Part shown: positions 26,512-35,687 of the stretch, in pieces
Numbering within the stretch: the first letter of the stretch is position 1
Layout: the number at the start of each line of letters is the position of its first letter
Assembly: GCF_001894785.1 (NCBI RefSeq)
Contig: NZ_BCWW01000009.1
Span: forward strand, 1-64,000
Origin: Rhodococcoides fascians NBRC 12155 = LMG 3623
Lineage (GTDB): Bacteria; Actinomycetota; Actinomycetes; Mycobacteriales; Mycobacteriaceae
DNA length: 64,000 bases
Direction of reading: 5' to 3'
Position numbers and translations under genes: made by a program
The notes under the pieces: model-generated
What the model was told of the DNA's origin: nothing
Databases searched by the model: none
Seen by the model: the letters and a program-made list of their open reading frames with translations, nothing else

Positions 26512-27645
26512 ATGAGTGCACTCGATTGGCTCGACGCCGCCGCATACGACCGTCGCGCGGCCGGGCTCGAGCGCGTCGTCCACGCTCGCAGTCCCGAGGA
26601 TTCGACACTCGACCTGGCGTCGAACGACTACCTCGGCCTGTCTCGTCATCCGCACGTCGTCGACGCGGCCTGCGCGGCCACGCGTCGGTGGGGCACCGGG
26701 TCCACCGGATCTCGATTGGTCACCGGCACGACCACCGCCCACGAACAGCTCGAGCAGGACCTTGCCGACTTCGTCGGTGCCGAGACCGGACTGGTCTTCT
26801 CGTCCGGCTACACCGCCAATCTCGGAGTCGTCACCGCGCTCGCCGACCGCGACTCCGTCGTGATCTCGGACGCCGCGTCGCACGCGTCGTTGATCGATGC
26901 CTGCCGTCTGTCTCGGGCGCGGGTGGCCGTGGCGCGGCATCGCGACGTCGAGCACGTCGAGCAGTTGCTCCGCGAACGAACGGAATCTCGCGCGCTCGTG
27001 GTGACCGACTCGATCTTCAGCGCCGACGGCGATCTCGCGCCGCTGCACGAGCTGTACGCGGCGTGCCGGAGATGGAACGCGGTGCTGATCGTCGACGAAG
27101 CCCACGGGCTGGGCGTCCGAGGTGACGGTGGGCGCGGTGCCGTCCACGACGCCGGTGTGGCGGGACTGCCGGACCTGGTGATCACCGCGACGCTGTCCAA
27201 GGCGCTGGGATCGCAGGGTGGGGTGGTGCTCGGGCCGGCGGCGGTACGGCACCAGGTACTGCACAGTGCGCGCAGCTTCGTCTTCGATACCGCACTCGCC
27301 CCGGCCGCGGTCGGCGCGGCATCGGCAGCGCTGGCGGTGCTGCGCAGCGAACCCGATCGGGTCGCTGCGATCGGTCGGCGGGCAGGGCAATTGGCGGCGG
27401 CCGCCGGTGTTTCGCCGACGGCGTCGGCGGTGGTTCCGGTAGTACTCGGCGACGCAGTGCGTGCCGTCCGCGCGGCCGGGGAGTGTCTGAACCTGGGCGT
27501 GCGCGTCGGGTGCTTTCGGCCGCCGTCGGTTCCCGCGAACGCATCTCGGCTGCGTTTGACCGCGCGCGCCGACCTCAGCGACACCGATATCGACCGTGCC
27601 ACGTCCGTTCTCTCGACGGTGTTGCGTGCGGCGGTGTCGGGATGA
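26512..27645 (+). CDS. bioF: 8-amino-7-oxononanoate synthase
   Basis: A 377-aa PLP enzyme that joins pimeloyl-thioester and alanine to form KAPA. Motifs: [37 protein letters not shown] and the PLP lysine in [16 protein letters not shown] 26512 is chosen over ATG 26500 because the latter lies inside the operator and TATGGT ends 8 nt before 26512. It overlaps bioD as ATGA. Confidence 0.96.
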   Translation: MSALDWLDAAAYDRRAAGLERVVHARSPEDSTLDLASNDYLGLSRHPHVVDAACAATRRWGTGSTGSRLVTGTTTAHEQLEQDLADFVGAETGLVFSSGYTANLGVVTALADRDSVVISDAASHASLIDACRLSRARVAVARHRDVEHVEQLLRERTESRALVVTDSIFSADGDLAPLHELYAACRRWNAVLIVDEAHGLGVRGDGGRGAVHDAGVAGLPDLVITATLSKALGSQGGVVLGPAAVRHQVLHSARSFVFDTALAPAAVGAASAALAVLRSEPDRVAAIGRRAGQLAAAAGVSPTASAVVPVVLGDAVRAVRAAGECLNLGVRVGCFRPPSVPANASRLRLTARADLSDTDIDRATSVLSTVLRAAVSG

Positions 27646-28331
27646 CGGTTCTTCTCGTCACCGGAACGTCGACCGGCGTCGGCAAGACCGTGGTGACCGC
27701 GGCGCTCGCGGCCGCAACCCGGGCACAGGGCCGGACAGTGGCGGTGTGCAAACCGGCGCAGACCGGAGTCGGTGACGACGGCCTGGACGAGTCGGATATG
27801 GATGTGGTGGAACGTCTTTCGGGCATCCGCGGGATCGAGCTGGTGCGGTACCCCGAGCCGCTCGCGCCCGACGTCGCAGCACGCCGTTCGGGTCGGTCGA
27901 TGCTCGAACTCGACCACGTCGTCGACGCGGTGCGAGTCCTCGACGAGGCTCACGATCTCGTCGTGGTCGAGGGTGCGGGCGGGGTAGCGGTGCGCCTGGG
28001 TGCCGGCGGGTTCACCGCACTCGATGTCGCCGGCGCCGTCGGCGCATCGGTCCTGATCGTGGCAGGGGCGGAGCTGGGGACGCTCAACCACAGCGCGCTG
28101 ACCGTCGCCGCGGTGCGCGCAGCGGGTGTGACCTGTGCGGGCCTGGTGATCGGATCGTGGCCGGCCGAACCCGATCTGGCGGCGCGGGTCAACGTGGAGG
28201 AGTTGCCGCTCGTGACGGGCGTCGAGCTGCTGGCGTCTGTGCCGACCGGGGCCGCCGCGCTGGACGCAAAGAACTTCGGTGCGCTCGCCTGGACGAAGTT
28301 CGGCGAGTTTGCCGGCTCATTACTCGGGTAA
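27642..28331 (+). CDS. bioD: Dethiobiotin synthetase
   Basis: A 229-aa ATP-dependent carboxylase that closes the ureido ring of dethiobiotin. The P-loop is GTSTGVGKT at residues ~8-16, CKPAQTGV follows, and [12 protein letters not shown] is the second substrate motif. It is coupled to bioF by ATGA. No bioB is found in the window. Confidence 0.96.
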   Translation: MTVLLVTGTSTGVGKTVVTAALAAATRAQGRTVAVCKPAQTGVGDDGLDESDMDVVERLSGIRGIELVRYPEPLAPDVAARRSGRSMLELDHVVDAVRVLDEAHDLVVVEGAGGVAVRLGAGGFTALDVAGAVGASVLIVAGAELGTLNHSALTVAAVRAAGVTCAGLVIGSWPAEPDLAARVNVEELPLVTGVELLASVPTGAAALDAKNFGALAWTKFGEFAGSLLG

Positions 28332-28384
28332 CCGGCTCGGAACGTCTGCCACTTCGGCAGTCGGAACAGATCGGGAGTTCCATC

Positions 28385-28912
28385 ATGAGCACCGCAGTGT
28401 GGATCATCGTTGCAGTAGTAGTCGTAGTGTTGGTCATTGCCGTCGCCTTGGTTGTGGCACGCAAGGGCAAAGAGCGAAAGAGGCTGGAAGCGAACCACCT
28501 TCGCGAGAAGGCGGCCGATCAGGCGACCGTCGTCGAGGAGCGTGAACTGCAGGCCCGCGAGAGCGAGGCCAAGGCACGTCGCGCCCAGGCGGAGGCGGAC
28601 GTCAAAGCTGCCGAGGCAGAGAAACTTGCTCAGCAGGCCCAATCTCACCAGGGAGTCGCGGCGGCATCACGCGACGAAGTGAACTCACAGTTCGAGCGCG
28701 CGAACCACATCGATCCGGATGTGAAGGGCGACCGCAAGGTGACCGGTGACCACAACGTCGGCCGCGACGCGGGCGCGGATCGGGACTTCGGTGCGCAGCA
28801 CAACGCGACTGTCGATCGGAACGCGAGTGCCGACCGGTCCGAGGCAGGACAGCATGGCGTGACCGGTAATCCGGACTTGCCCCCGACGGCAGCCCGGCAC
28901 GAGCGGAACTAG
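28385..28912 (+). CDS. Single-pass membrane protein with coiled-coil region
   Basis: A 175-aa protein with one N-terminal helix (WIIVAVVVVVLVIAVALVV, about 5-23), an Ala/Glu/Arg-rich coiled coil (about 25-100) and a hydrophilic tail rich in Asp, His and Asn. It resembles generic actinobacterial envelope stress-type membrane proteins. No enzymatic motif is visible. Its stop overlaps the convergent flavoprotein gene by 4 bp. Confidence 0.8.
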   Translation: MSTAVWIIVAVVVVVLVIAVALVVARKGKERKRLEANHLREKAADQATVVEERELQARESEAKARRAQAEADVKAAEAEKLAQQAQSHQGVAAASRDEVNSQFERANHIDPDVKGDRKVTGDHNVGRDAGADRDFGAQHNATVDRNASADRSEAGQHGVTGNPDLPPTAARHERN

Positions 28913-29415
28913 CTCGTCGAGGTATTGGGCAGTTGGAGTTCGACCACGTCGTTCTCGCCTAGGTTCGGACGCTCATGGGTGACCTTCGCCTTGGCGTAGG
29001 CCAGCAGGGTCGACACCTTCGAGCCCGGGGTGGACCAGTACTCGGCACCTTCGGCGGCCACGTGGATCAGAGCGACCTCACGTGAATCGGGGTTCTTCTC
29101 GAACCACGCGGCCGCCCGAGAATTCCACAGCTCCTCCGCCTTGGCCTTGTTCTCGACGACCGCAGCAGTACCGGACAGCGACACCCAGCCCTGACCGGAT
29201 TGGAACGAGACGTTGACCGTCGGGTCGGCGGCGATGTCGCGTACCTTTCTGGAGTCCTGCGCTGCGAAAAACCACAGGTCCCCGTCGAACTCCGCCTCCT
29301 GCAGTGCCATCGGACGCGAGAGGAGGTGGCCGTCCCGGCCCACGGTGGTGAACATGCACAGTCCGGCTTCGGACATCAATTCGGCGACCTTGGTGACGCC
29401 ATCGGTGTTTGTCAT
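28909..29415 (-). CDS. Pyridoxamine 5'-phosphate oxidase-fold protein (general stress protein 26 type)
   Basis: A 168-aa split-barrel flavin/F420-binding protein. It contains LCMFTTVGRDGHLLSRPM, LWFFAAQDSRKVRDI and VNVSFQSGQGWVSLSGTA, as in the GSP26/YdaG family, which bind FMN, FAD or F420. It is divergent from hemL across a 117-bp spacer that carries a notable inverted repeat. Substrate unknown. Confidence 0.88.
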   Translation of the reverse strand: MTNTDGVTKVAELMSEAGLCMFTTVGRDGHLLSRPMALQEAEFDGDLWFFAAQDSRKVRDIAADPTVNVSFQSGQGWVSLSGTAAVVENKAKAEELWNSRAAAWFEKNPDSREVALIHVAAEGAEYWSTPGSKVSTLLAYAKAKVTHERPNLGENDVVELQLPNTSTS

Positions 29416-29445
29416 CGAAAGTAAATACCCGGGGCGGGGGTCTTC

Positions 29446-29483
29446 AATCGCCGAAACCAGGCCGACTCCCTGTTTCGGCGATT
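29446..29483. promoter_or_regulatory. Perfect 12-bp inverted repeat between hemL and the PNPOx-fold gene
   Basis: AATCGCCGAAAC (29446-29457) and GTTTCGGCGATT (29472-29483) face each other across 14 bp. The site lies between two divergent starts (29415 and 29533), as expected for a shared operator; no known consensus is recognised. Confidence 0.6.
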
Positions 29484-29532
29484 ATTACGCCCTGTAGTTG
29501 GTGATTTCGCAGAACCTGGGACACTGGAAGTC

Positions 29533-30852
29533 GTGACTGTTCCTGACGGCAACGACGCCCCCGTATCGGCCCAACTCTTCGCCCGCGCGAGCACAGTGAT
29601 TCCAGGTGGCGTCAACTCTCCGGTGCGTGCGTTCGCATCGGTCGGCGGCACTCCACGCTTCATCACGCAGGCCAGCGGATACACGATGACCGACGCGGAC
29701 GGGAAGTCCTACGTCGACCTCATCTCGTCCTGGGGTCCGATGATCCACGGACACGCCCATCCGGCGATCGTCGAGGCAGTCCAGAAGGCGGCCGCAACCG
29801 GACTGTCGTTCGGCGCACCCACCGAGCGCGAAATCGAACTCGCCGAGGAAATCGTGCGCCGCGTCGGCCCCGTCGACCAGGTTCGCCTTGTGAATTCGGG
29901 CACAGAGGCCACGATGAGCGCGGTGCGTCTGGCGCGCGGCTTCACCGGCCGCACCAAGATCCTCAAATTCTCCGGCTGCTACCACGGCCACGTCGACGCC
30001 CTGCTGGCCGACGCGGGCTCGGGACTGGCCACCTTCGGACTGCCGACGTCACCCGGAGTGACCGGCGCTCAGGCATCGGACACCATCGTCGTTCCCTACA
30101 ACGACCTCGACGCCGTCACCGCCGCGTTCGACGCCAATCCCGGCGAGATCGCGTGCATCATCACCGAAGCGGCCGCGGGCAACATGGGCGCGATCCCGCC
30201 GGTCACCGGCTTCAACGAGGGACTACGCCGACTCGCGACCGAGCGCGGCGCATTGCTGATCATGGACGAGGTGATGACCGGATTCCGTGTCAGCGCCGCA
30301 GGCTGGTACGGCATCGACGGTGTCGCCGGCGACCTCTACACCTTCGGCAAGGTCATGTCCGGCGGGCTGCCGGCCGCAGCATTCGGTGGCCGCGCGGACG
30401 TCATGGCCTACCTCGCACCGGCCGGGCCGGTGTACCAGGCGGGCACCCTCAGCGGAAACCCCGTCGCCGTCGCTGCCGGCCTGACGAGCCTGCAACTGGC
30501 CGACGCCGCCGTCTACGAGAAGCTGCAGACCAACTCACAGCGACTCGGAACACTGCTCGGCGATGCTCTCACCGCCGAAGGCGTCCACCACCACGTGCAG
30601 TTCGCGGGCACTATGGTGAGTGTGTTCTTCGCCGATGGACCCGTCACCGACTACGCGCAGGCCAAGGCTGCCCAGACGTGGCGCTACCCGGCGTTCTTCC
30701 ACGCGTTCCTCTCTCGCGGGGTGTACCCGCCGCCGAGCGCATTCGAGGCATGGTTCGTCTCGGCTGCGCTCGACGACCGAGCTTTCGAGATCATCGCCGA
30801 CGCGGCCCCGGCCGCTGCGAAGGCTGCGGCAGCCGCTGTAGCACCACTGTGA
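29533..30852 (+). CDS. hemL: Glutamate-1-semialdehyde 2,1-aminomutase
   Basis: A 439-aa PLP enzyme that converts glutamate-1-semialdehyde to 5-aminolevulinate, acting directly after HemA. Motifs: [41 protein letters not shown] and the PLP lysine in [20 protein letters not shown] 29533 follows a GACACT hexamer by 8 nt. It opens a run of genes for heme supply and cytochrome c maturation. Confidence 0.97.
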   Translation: MTVPDGNDAPVSAQLFARASTVIPGGVNSPVRAFASVGGTPRFITQASGYTMTDADGKSYVDLISSWGPMIHGHAHPAIVEAVQKAAATGLSFGAPTEREIELAEEIVRRVGPVDQVRLVNSGTEATMSAVRLARGFTGRTKILKFSGCYHGHVDALLADAGSGLATFGLPTSPGVTGAQASDTIVVPYNDLDAVTAAFDANPGEIACIITEAAAGNMGAIPPVTGFNEGLRRLATERGALLIMDEVMTGFRVSAAGWYGIDGVAGDLYTFGKVMSGGLPAAAFGGRADVMAYLAPAGPVYQAGTLSGNPVAVAAGLTSLQLADAAVYEKLQTNSQRLGTLLGDALTAEGVHHHVQFAGTMVSVFFADGPVTDYAQAKAAQTWRYPAFFHAFLSRGVYPPPSAFEAWFVSAALDDRAFEIIADAAPAAAKAAAAAVAPL

Positions 30853-30903
30853 CGTCCACTCAGAAGTGATCACCACCCGACTAGCGAGAAACAGGACCCC
30901 GAC

Positions 30904-31566
30904 GTGACCGAGGCCCCCGCAACACACCCGCACTCGACGACGCGCACCATCGTGCACGTCCTCCGGCACGGCGAGGTGCACAACCCCAAGGGCATCCTCT
31001 ACGGGCGGTTGCCCGGCTTCAAGCTGTCGGTCACCGGCCAGTCCCAGGCCAAGGCCGTCGCAGATGCGCTCGCCGGTCACGACATCACCCACGTCGTCGC
31101 GTCGCCGTTGCAACGCGCCCAGGAGACTGCTGCCCCGATCGCGGCAGCCCACGGCCTGACGGTGTCCGAGGACGAGAATCTCATCGAGGCGGGTAACGAG
31201 TTCGAGGGGCTGCGCGTTGCCGTCGGCGACGGAGCCCTGCGTAGGCCTCGGCACTGGTGGAAGCTGCGCGACCCGTTCACCCCGTCCTGGGGCGAGCCGT
31301 ATCTGCAGATCGCGCACCGCATGCTCGCCGCCGTCAACGCGGCCAGAGTCGCAGCCGTCGGGCACGAGGCCGTCTGCGTGAGCCACCAACTCCCGGTCTG
31401 GACGCTGCGCCGGTTCCTCCAGGGCGACCGGCTCTGGCACGACCCGCGCAATCGCCAGTGTGGACTCGCGTCGCTGACGTCACTGGTCTACGAGGGCGAT
31501 CAGCTCGTCGATCTCGTCTACTCCGAGCCAGCAGGAGCATCCGACCCGAGGATCACCGGTGCGTAG
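30904..31566 (+). CDS. Histidine phosphatase family protein (Rv0525-like)
   Basis: A 220-aa phosphoglycerate-mutase-like hydrolase with the phosphohistidine motif LRHGEVHNP near residues 20-28, the SPLQRAQETA motif and the second catalytic His in VGHEAVCVSHQ. The substrate is unknown. CAGGA at 30890-30894 is the ribosome-binding site. It overlaps the thioredoxin-like gene by 8 nt. Confidence 0.88.
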   Translation: MTEAPATHPHSTTRTIVHVLRHGEVHNPKGILYGRLPGFKLSVTGQSQAKAVADALAGHDITHVVASPLQRAQETAAPIAAAHGLTVSEDENLIEAGNEFEGLRVAVGDGALRRPRHWWKLRDPFTPSWGEPYLQIAHRMLAAVNAARVAAVGHEAVCVSHQLPVWTLRRFLQGDRLWHDPRNRQCGLASLTSLVYEGDQLVDLVYSEPAGASDPRITGA

Positions 31567-32149
31567 GTTACTACTCGCGGTTGCCGCTGTGGCCCTCGTC
31601 GCCGGCTGTTCGACCGGCACCGACGCGGTTGCTCAGGGCGGAACCTTCCAGTTCGTCTCGCCCGGCGGAAAGACCGAAATCTTCTACGATCCGCCGTCCG
31701 ACCGCGGCGCACTCGGCGAACTCTCCGGACCCGACCTGATGACCGAAGGCAAGACGACCTCGTTGTCGGACTACGAGGGTGACGTCGTCGTCCTCAACGT
31801 CTGGGGTCAGTGGTGCGGACCGTGCCGCGGAGAAGCGGACGACCTCGAGAAGGTCTACGAGGCCACCAAAGCCTCCGGCGTCGAATTCCTCGGCATCAAC
31901 GTGCGCGACGAATCACAGACCGCAGCACAGGATTTCGTCGTCAGCAACAACGTCACGTACTCCTCGATCTACGACCCGCCGATGCGCACCCTGACCGCGC
32001 TCGGCGGCGTTCCGACCTCTGTCATTCCGACGACCATCGTGCTCGATCGACAGCACCGCGTGGCCGCAGTGTTCCTGCGTGAACTGCTCGTCGAGGACCT
32101 GCAGCCCGTCGTCGAGCGCGTGGCAGCCGAGGAGCCTGTGCAGCCGTGA
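31559..32149 (+). CDS. resA: ResA/TlpA-like thiol-disulfide lipoprotein (Rv0526-like)
   Basis: A 196-aa lipoprotein with lipobox LVAGC at residues 13-17 and the thioredoxin active site WGQWCGPCRGE. Anchored outside the membrane, it should reduce the CxxCH cysteines of apocytochrome c before heme attachment. It sits directly before ccdA, its likely electron donor, and overlaps it as GTGA. Confidence 0.92.
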   Translation: MRRLLLAVAAVALVAGCSTGTDAVAQGGTFQFVSPGGKTEIFYDPPSDRGALGELSGPDLMTEGKTTSLSDYEGDVVVLNVWGQWCGPCRGEADDLEKVYEATKASGVEFLGINVRDESQTAAQDFVVSNNVTYSSIYDPPMRTLTALGGVPTSVIPTTIVLDRQHRVAAVFLRELLVEDLQPVVERVAAEEPVQP

Positions 32150-32964
32150 GCGAGATGTACCTAGCCGGCGTCGGCGCGAGTTTCCAGGAAGCTGCGGCCT
32201 CCGGGCCGCTGCTGCTGGCCCTCGGAGCCTGCGTCCTGGCCGGGCTCGTCTCCTTCGCATCACCGTGCGTCGTACCGCTGGTTCCGGGATATCTGTCGTA
32301 CCTCGCCGGGGTCGTCGGAGCCGACGCACCGGCGGTCAGCGCCGACGAAGCGGCCGTCAAGACGAAGGTGCGCAGCGGTCGGCTGCGCGTCGCGGGAGCC
32401 GCGGGGCTGTTCGTCCTCGGATTCACCGTGGTGTTCGTTCTCGCCACCGCGTCGGTGTTCGGTGCAATTTCGGTGCTGGCGATCAACCGCGAACTGCTCA
32501 TGCGAATCGGCGGCGTCGTCACCATCGCCATGGGCCTGGTGTTCGTCGGACTGATTCCCGCGCTGCAGCGCGATGTGCGGTTCGAGCCGAAGCAGATCGG
32601 CTCCCTCGCCGGAGCGCCCTTGCTCGGGGGAGTGTTCGCACTCGGCTGGACCCCGTGCCTCGGGCCCACCCTCGCCGGCGTCATCTCGCTCGCCGCAGGC
32701 ACCGACGGTGCCACGGCTGCCCGCGGAGTCACCCTCATCGTGGCGTACTGCCTCGGTCTTGGATTGCCGTTCGTGATCCTCGCGTTCGGATCGGTCAGCG
32801 CACTGCGAGGCGTCGGCTGGCTACGTACACACGCACGACAGATACAGGTGTTCGGCGGAATCATGTTGATAGCGGTAGGAATTGCACTGGTCACCGGTGC
32901 CTGGGATCAATTCGTCGGCTGGGTGCGCGACGCCTTCGTCTCCGATGTGGTGTTGCCGATATGA
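32146..32964 (+). CDS. ccdA: Cytochrome c biogenesis protein CcdA
   Basis: A 272-aa membrane protein with six or more helices that moves reducing equivalents from cytoplasmic thioredoxin to ResA. Characteristic motifs are SFASPCVVPLVPGYLSYLAG and GWTPCLGPTLAG, each with a redox Cys-Pro pair. It overlaps resB as ATGA. Confidence 0.95.
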   Translation: MSEMYLAGVGASFQEAAASGPLLLALGACVLAGLVSFASPCVVPLVPGYLSYLAGVVGADAPAVSADEAAVKTKVRSGRLRVAGAAGLFVLGFTVVFVLATASVFGAISVLAINRELLMRIGGVVTIAMGLVFVGLIPALQRDVRFEPKQIGSLAGAPLLGGVFALGWTPCLGPTLAGVISLAAGTDGATAARGVTLIVAYCLGLGLPFVILAFGSVSALRGVGWLRTHARQIQVFGGIMLIAVGIALVTGAWDQFVGWVRDAFVSDVVLPI

Positions 32965-34580
32965 CCGCCGAGACCGAGGAGCGGACAGAAGCGTCGCCGC
33001 CGCACAAGCAATCCGTACTCGGTAAGGCCGTGGCCGTGGTGCGCAACACCTGGCGCGGGCTCACCAGTATGCGGACCGCGCTGGTGCTGCTGTTCCTGCT
33101 GGCCTTCGCCGCCGTGCCCGGAGCCCTGGTACCGCAACGCAGCCTCAACGCGGGCAAGGTCGACCAATACATCGCCGACCGTCCGACACTCGGCCCCATC
33201 ATGGACAAGCTCGAACTGTTCGACGTGTTCGGCAGCTTCTGGTTCACCGCGATCTACGCACTACTGTTCGTCTCCCTGATCGGCTGCATCCTGCCGCGGT
33301 GCATCGAGCACGCAAAACAGTTGCGTACCAAGCCCGTTCGTGCGCCGCGGAACCTCTCGCGCCTGCCGCACCACACCCGGTACGACGTCGACGGCGCACC
33401 CGAGGAGATCGCAGCCCAGGTTCGTACTCAGCTGCGTGGGTGGCGCGTCGCGCAACGGTCCGAGGGCAGTGGGGCAGTGACGCTCTCGGCGGAGAAGGGC
33501 TACGTTCGCGAACTCGGCAACCTCGTGTTCCACCTCTCGCTCGTCGGACTGTTGGCCGCGATCGCCATGGGCAAGCTGCTCGGCTACGAGGGAAACCGCA
33601 TCGTCATCGCCGACGACGGCCCCGGATTCTGTACCTCCACGCCTGCCAACTACGACTCGTTCCGGGCGGGCAACCTCGTCGACGGCACCGACCTCGAGCC
33701 GTTGTGCTTGCGCGTCAAGGACTTCCAGGCGGACTACCTCGACAACGGCCAGGCGGAAATGTTCACCTCGAACATCCAATACCAGGCCGGCGAAGACCTG
33801 GCGAACAACGACTGGCAGGACGACCGACTGCAGGTCAATCACCCGCTGCGGGTCGCAGGCGACCGCGTCTACCTGCAGGGCCACGGCTACGCGCCCACGT
33901 TCACGGTGACGTTCCCGAACGGCGAGACCCGCACCGACACCATCCAATGGCAGCCGACGGACGCCACCACATTCCTCTCCAGCGGGGTACTGCGAGTCGA
34001 CCCACCCGGTGGCCTCTACCCCGACGCGCTGGACCGGCGTAAGAACCAGATCGCCATCGAAGGACTGTTCGCCCCGACGGCGTCGTTCCACGGCAGTCTG
34101 CTGTCGTCGAGCTTCCCGGCGATGAACGACCCAGCCGTCGCCATCGACATCTACAAAGGCGACACCGGACTCGACACCGGACTCCCGCAGTCCATCTTCT
34201 CGCTCGATCAGGAAATGATCGCCCAGGGCAGGCTCGTCAAGCAGGACCGCGTCAACCTCATGCCCGGGGAGTCGGCCACACTCAGCGACGGCACCGTCGT
34301 CAGATTCGACGGGGCGAAGGAATTCGTCAACCTGCAGGTATCGCACGACCCGGCTCAGACCTGGGTCCTGGTGTTCGCGCTGACGATGATGGGCGGACTG
34401 CTCGTCTCATTGGTGATCAAACGTCGCAGAATCTGGGTCCGACTCACCGCCGACGGCGACTCACGACGTACTGTAGTAGAACTCGGCGGACTTGCACGCA
34501 CCGATCAGGCGGGGTGGGGCGAAGAGTTCGACCGCCTGTGCACCCGCCTGCTCGGCGACACCTCGAAACAGGAGAACTGA
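32961..34580 (+). CDS. resB: Cytochrome c biogenesis protein ResB
   Basis: A 539-aa membrane protein of the system II heme lyase. Helices near 43-65, 90-112 and 190-210 precede a large extracytoplasmic domain, with a last helix near 470-490. The GTCILPRC-type segment here reads GCILPRCIEHAKQ. It forms the heme delivery and attachment complex with CcsA. The ATG at 32961 overlaps ccdA; the longer upstream frame is not coding. Confidence 0.94.
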   Translation: MTAETEERTEASPPHKQSVLGKAVAVVRNTWRGLTSMRTALVLLFLLAFAAVPGALVPQRSLNAGKVDQYIADRPTLGPIMDKLELFDVFGSFWFTAIYALLFVSLIGCILPRCIEHAKQLRTKPVRAPRNLSRLPHHTRYDVDGAPEEIAAQVRTQLRGWRVAQRSEGSGAVTLSAEKGYVRELGNLVFHLSLVGLLAAIAMGKLLGYEGNRIVIADDGPGFCTSTPANYDSFRAGNLVDGTDLEPLCLRVKDFQADYLDNGQAEMFTSNIQYQAGEDLANNDWQDDRLQVNHPLRVAGDRVYLQGHGYAPTFTVTFPNGETRTDTIQWQPTDATTFLSSGVLRVDPPGGLYPDALDRRKNQIAIEGLFAPTASFHGSLLSSSFPAMNDPAVAIDIYKGDTGLDTGLPQSIFSLDQEMIAQGRLVKQDRVNLMPGESATLSDGTVVRFDGAKEFVNLQVSHDPAQTWVLVFALTMMGGLLVSLVIKRRRIWVRLTADGDSRRTVVELGGLARTDQAGWGEEFDRLCTRLLGDTSKQEN

Positions 34581-34583
34581 CCG

Positions 34584-35567
34584 ATGCCGATCAACGAGAC
34601 ACTCTCGCAGTACAGCGACTGGTCGTTCGAATCAGCCTTCACCATCTACGTGCTTGCGTTCGTCCTGCTCATCGCCCAATACGCCTCCGCCAAGGCGACG
34701 GCCGCCCAGGCCAAGGAGCTCGTCGGTGCCGGAGCCCCGGTGACCGCGTCGTCGCAGGCTGCGTCCTCCGGCCCGGGACGCGTCATCGAGGCACCCAAGC
34801 GCCCGCTGTCCGAACGCCTCGCAGGCATGGGCTTCGCGCTGCTCGCACCGGCCCTCGTCCTCCACATCGCCTCGGTCGTGCTCCGCGGATTCGCCACCCA
34901 CCGATTCCCGCTGGGCAACATGTACGAGTTCGTCACCATGGCAACCGCTGCCGCAGCACTGACCTCCGTGGTGGTGCTGCGCAAGAAGACGATGCGCCCG
35001 ATGCTGGTGTTCGTCCTCGCACCCATCATCGTGCTGATGTTCTTCGCCGCCACCAAGCTCTACGCCGATGCCGCACCCGTCGTCCCGGCACTGCGCTCCT
35101 ACTGGCTGCCCATCCACGTCACCATCGTCAGCGTCGGCAGCGGCATCCTGCTGGTCTCCGGTGTCGCGAGCCTGCTGTTCCTGCTGCGCATCAAACAGCC
35201 CCTGGGCGAGGAGAGCGTGGGATTCTGGGGCCGCTTCGCCTCCAAGCTTCCTGACGCCCAAGCCCTCGACCGACTCGCCTACAAGACGACCATCGTCGCC
35301 TTCCCGCTGTTCGGAGCCGGCGTCATCCTCGGCGCGATCTGGGCCGAGGCCGCATGGGGACGTTTCTGGGGCTGGGACCCCAAAGAAACGATGTCCTTCA
35401 TCACGTGGATCATCTACGCCGCTTACTTGCACGCCCGCGCTACCTCCGGCTGGCGAAACACCCGCGCCGCGTGGATCAACGTCGGTGGATTCACTGCCAT
35501 GCTGTTCAACCTCTTCATCATCAACATGGTCGTCTCCGGTCTGCACAGCTACGCAGGACTGAACTGA
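34584..35567 (+). CDS. ccsA: Cytochrome c heme-lyase subunit CcsA/CcsB (CcmC family)
   Basis: A 327-aa membrane protein with about eight helices. The tryptophan-rich heme-handling motif reads WGRFWGWDPKE, and conserved His residues flank it (THRFPLGNMYEF, PIHVTIVS, GLHSYAG). It completes the resA-ccdA-resB-ccsA cassette. It starts 4 nt after resB. Confidence 0.95.
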   Translation: MPINETLSQYSDWSFESAFTIYVLAFVLLIAQYASAKATAAQAKELVGAGAPVTASSQAASSGPGRVIEAPKRPLSERLAGMGFALLAPALVLHIASVVLRGFATHRFPLGNMYEFVTMATAAAALTSVVVLRKKTMRPMLVFVLAPIIVLMFFAATKLYADAAPVVPALRSYWLPIHVTIVSVGSGILLVSGVASLLFLLRIKQPLGEESVGFWGRFASKLPDAQALDRLAYKTTIVAFPLFGAGVILGAIWAEAAWGRFWGWDPKETMSFITWIIYAAYLHARATSGWRNTRAAWINVGGFTAMLFNLFIINMVVSGLHSYAGLN

Positions 35568-35620
35568 CCTCTGCGCGTTCCACACGCTCCGCTGCCGACG
35601 TGCAGCTGGTAGCGTCCGAT

Positions 35621-35650
35621 CCGGCTCGATGGGGGAGACATCCGAGCCGG
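35621..35650. terminator. Hairpin after the cytochrome c maturation genes
   Basis: CCGGCTCG (35621-35628) pairs with CGAGCCGG (35643-35650) around a 14-nt loop. It lies 54 nt after the ccsA stop and 38 nt before the next start, so it may end the operon or shape the next leader. Confidence 0.45.
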
Positions 35651-35687
35651 CACTCGACGCGGGACGCACACTGGGGGGAAATCGGTC

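Noticed and set aside
32079..32960. Extension of the resB frame through ccdA
   Set aside because: The frame is the shadow of ccdA; ResB begins at the ATGA overlap at 32961.
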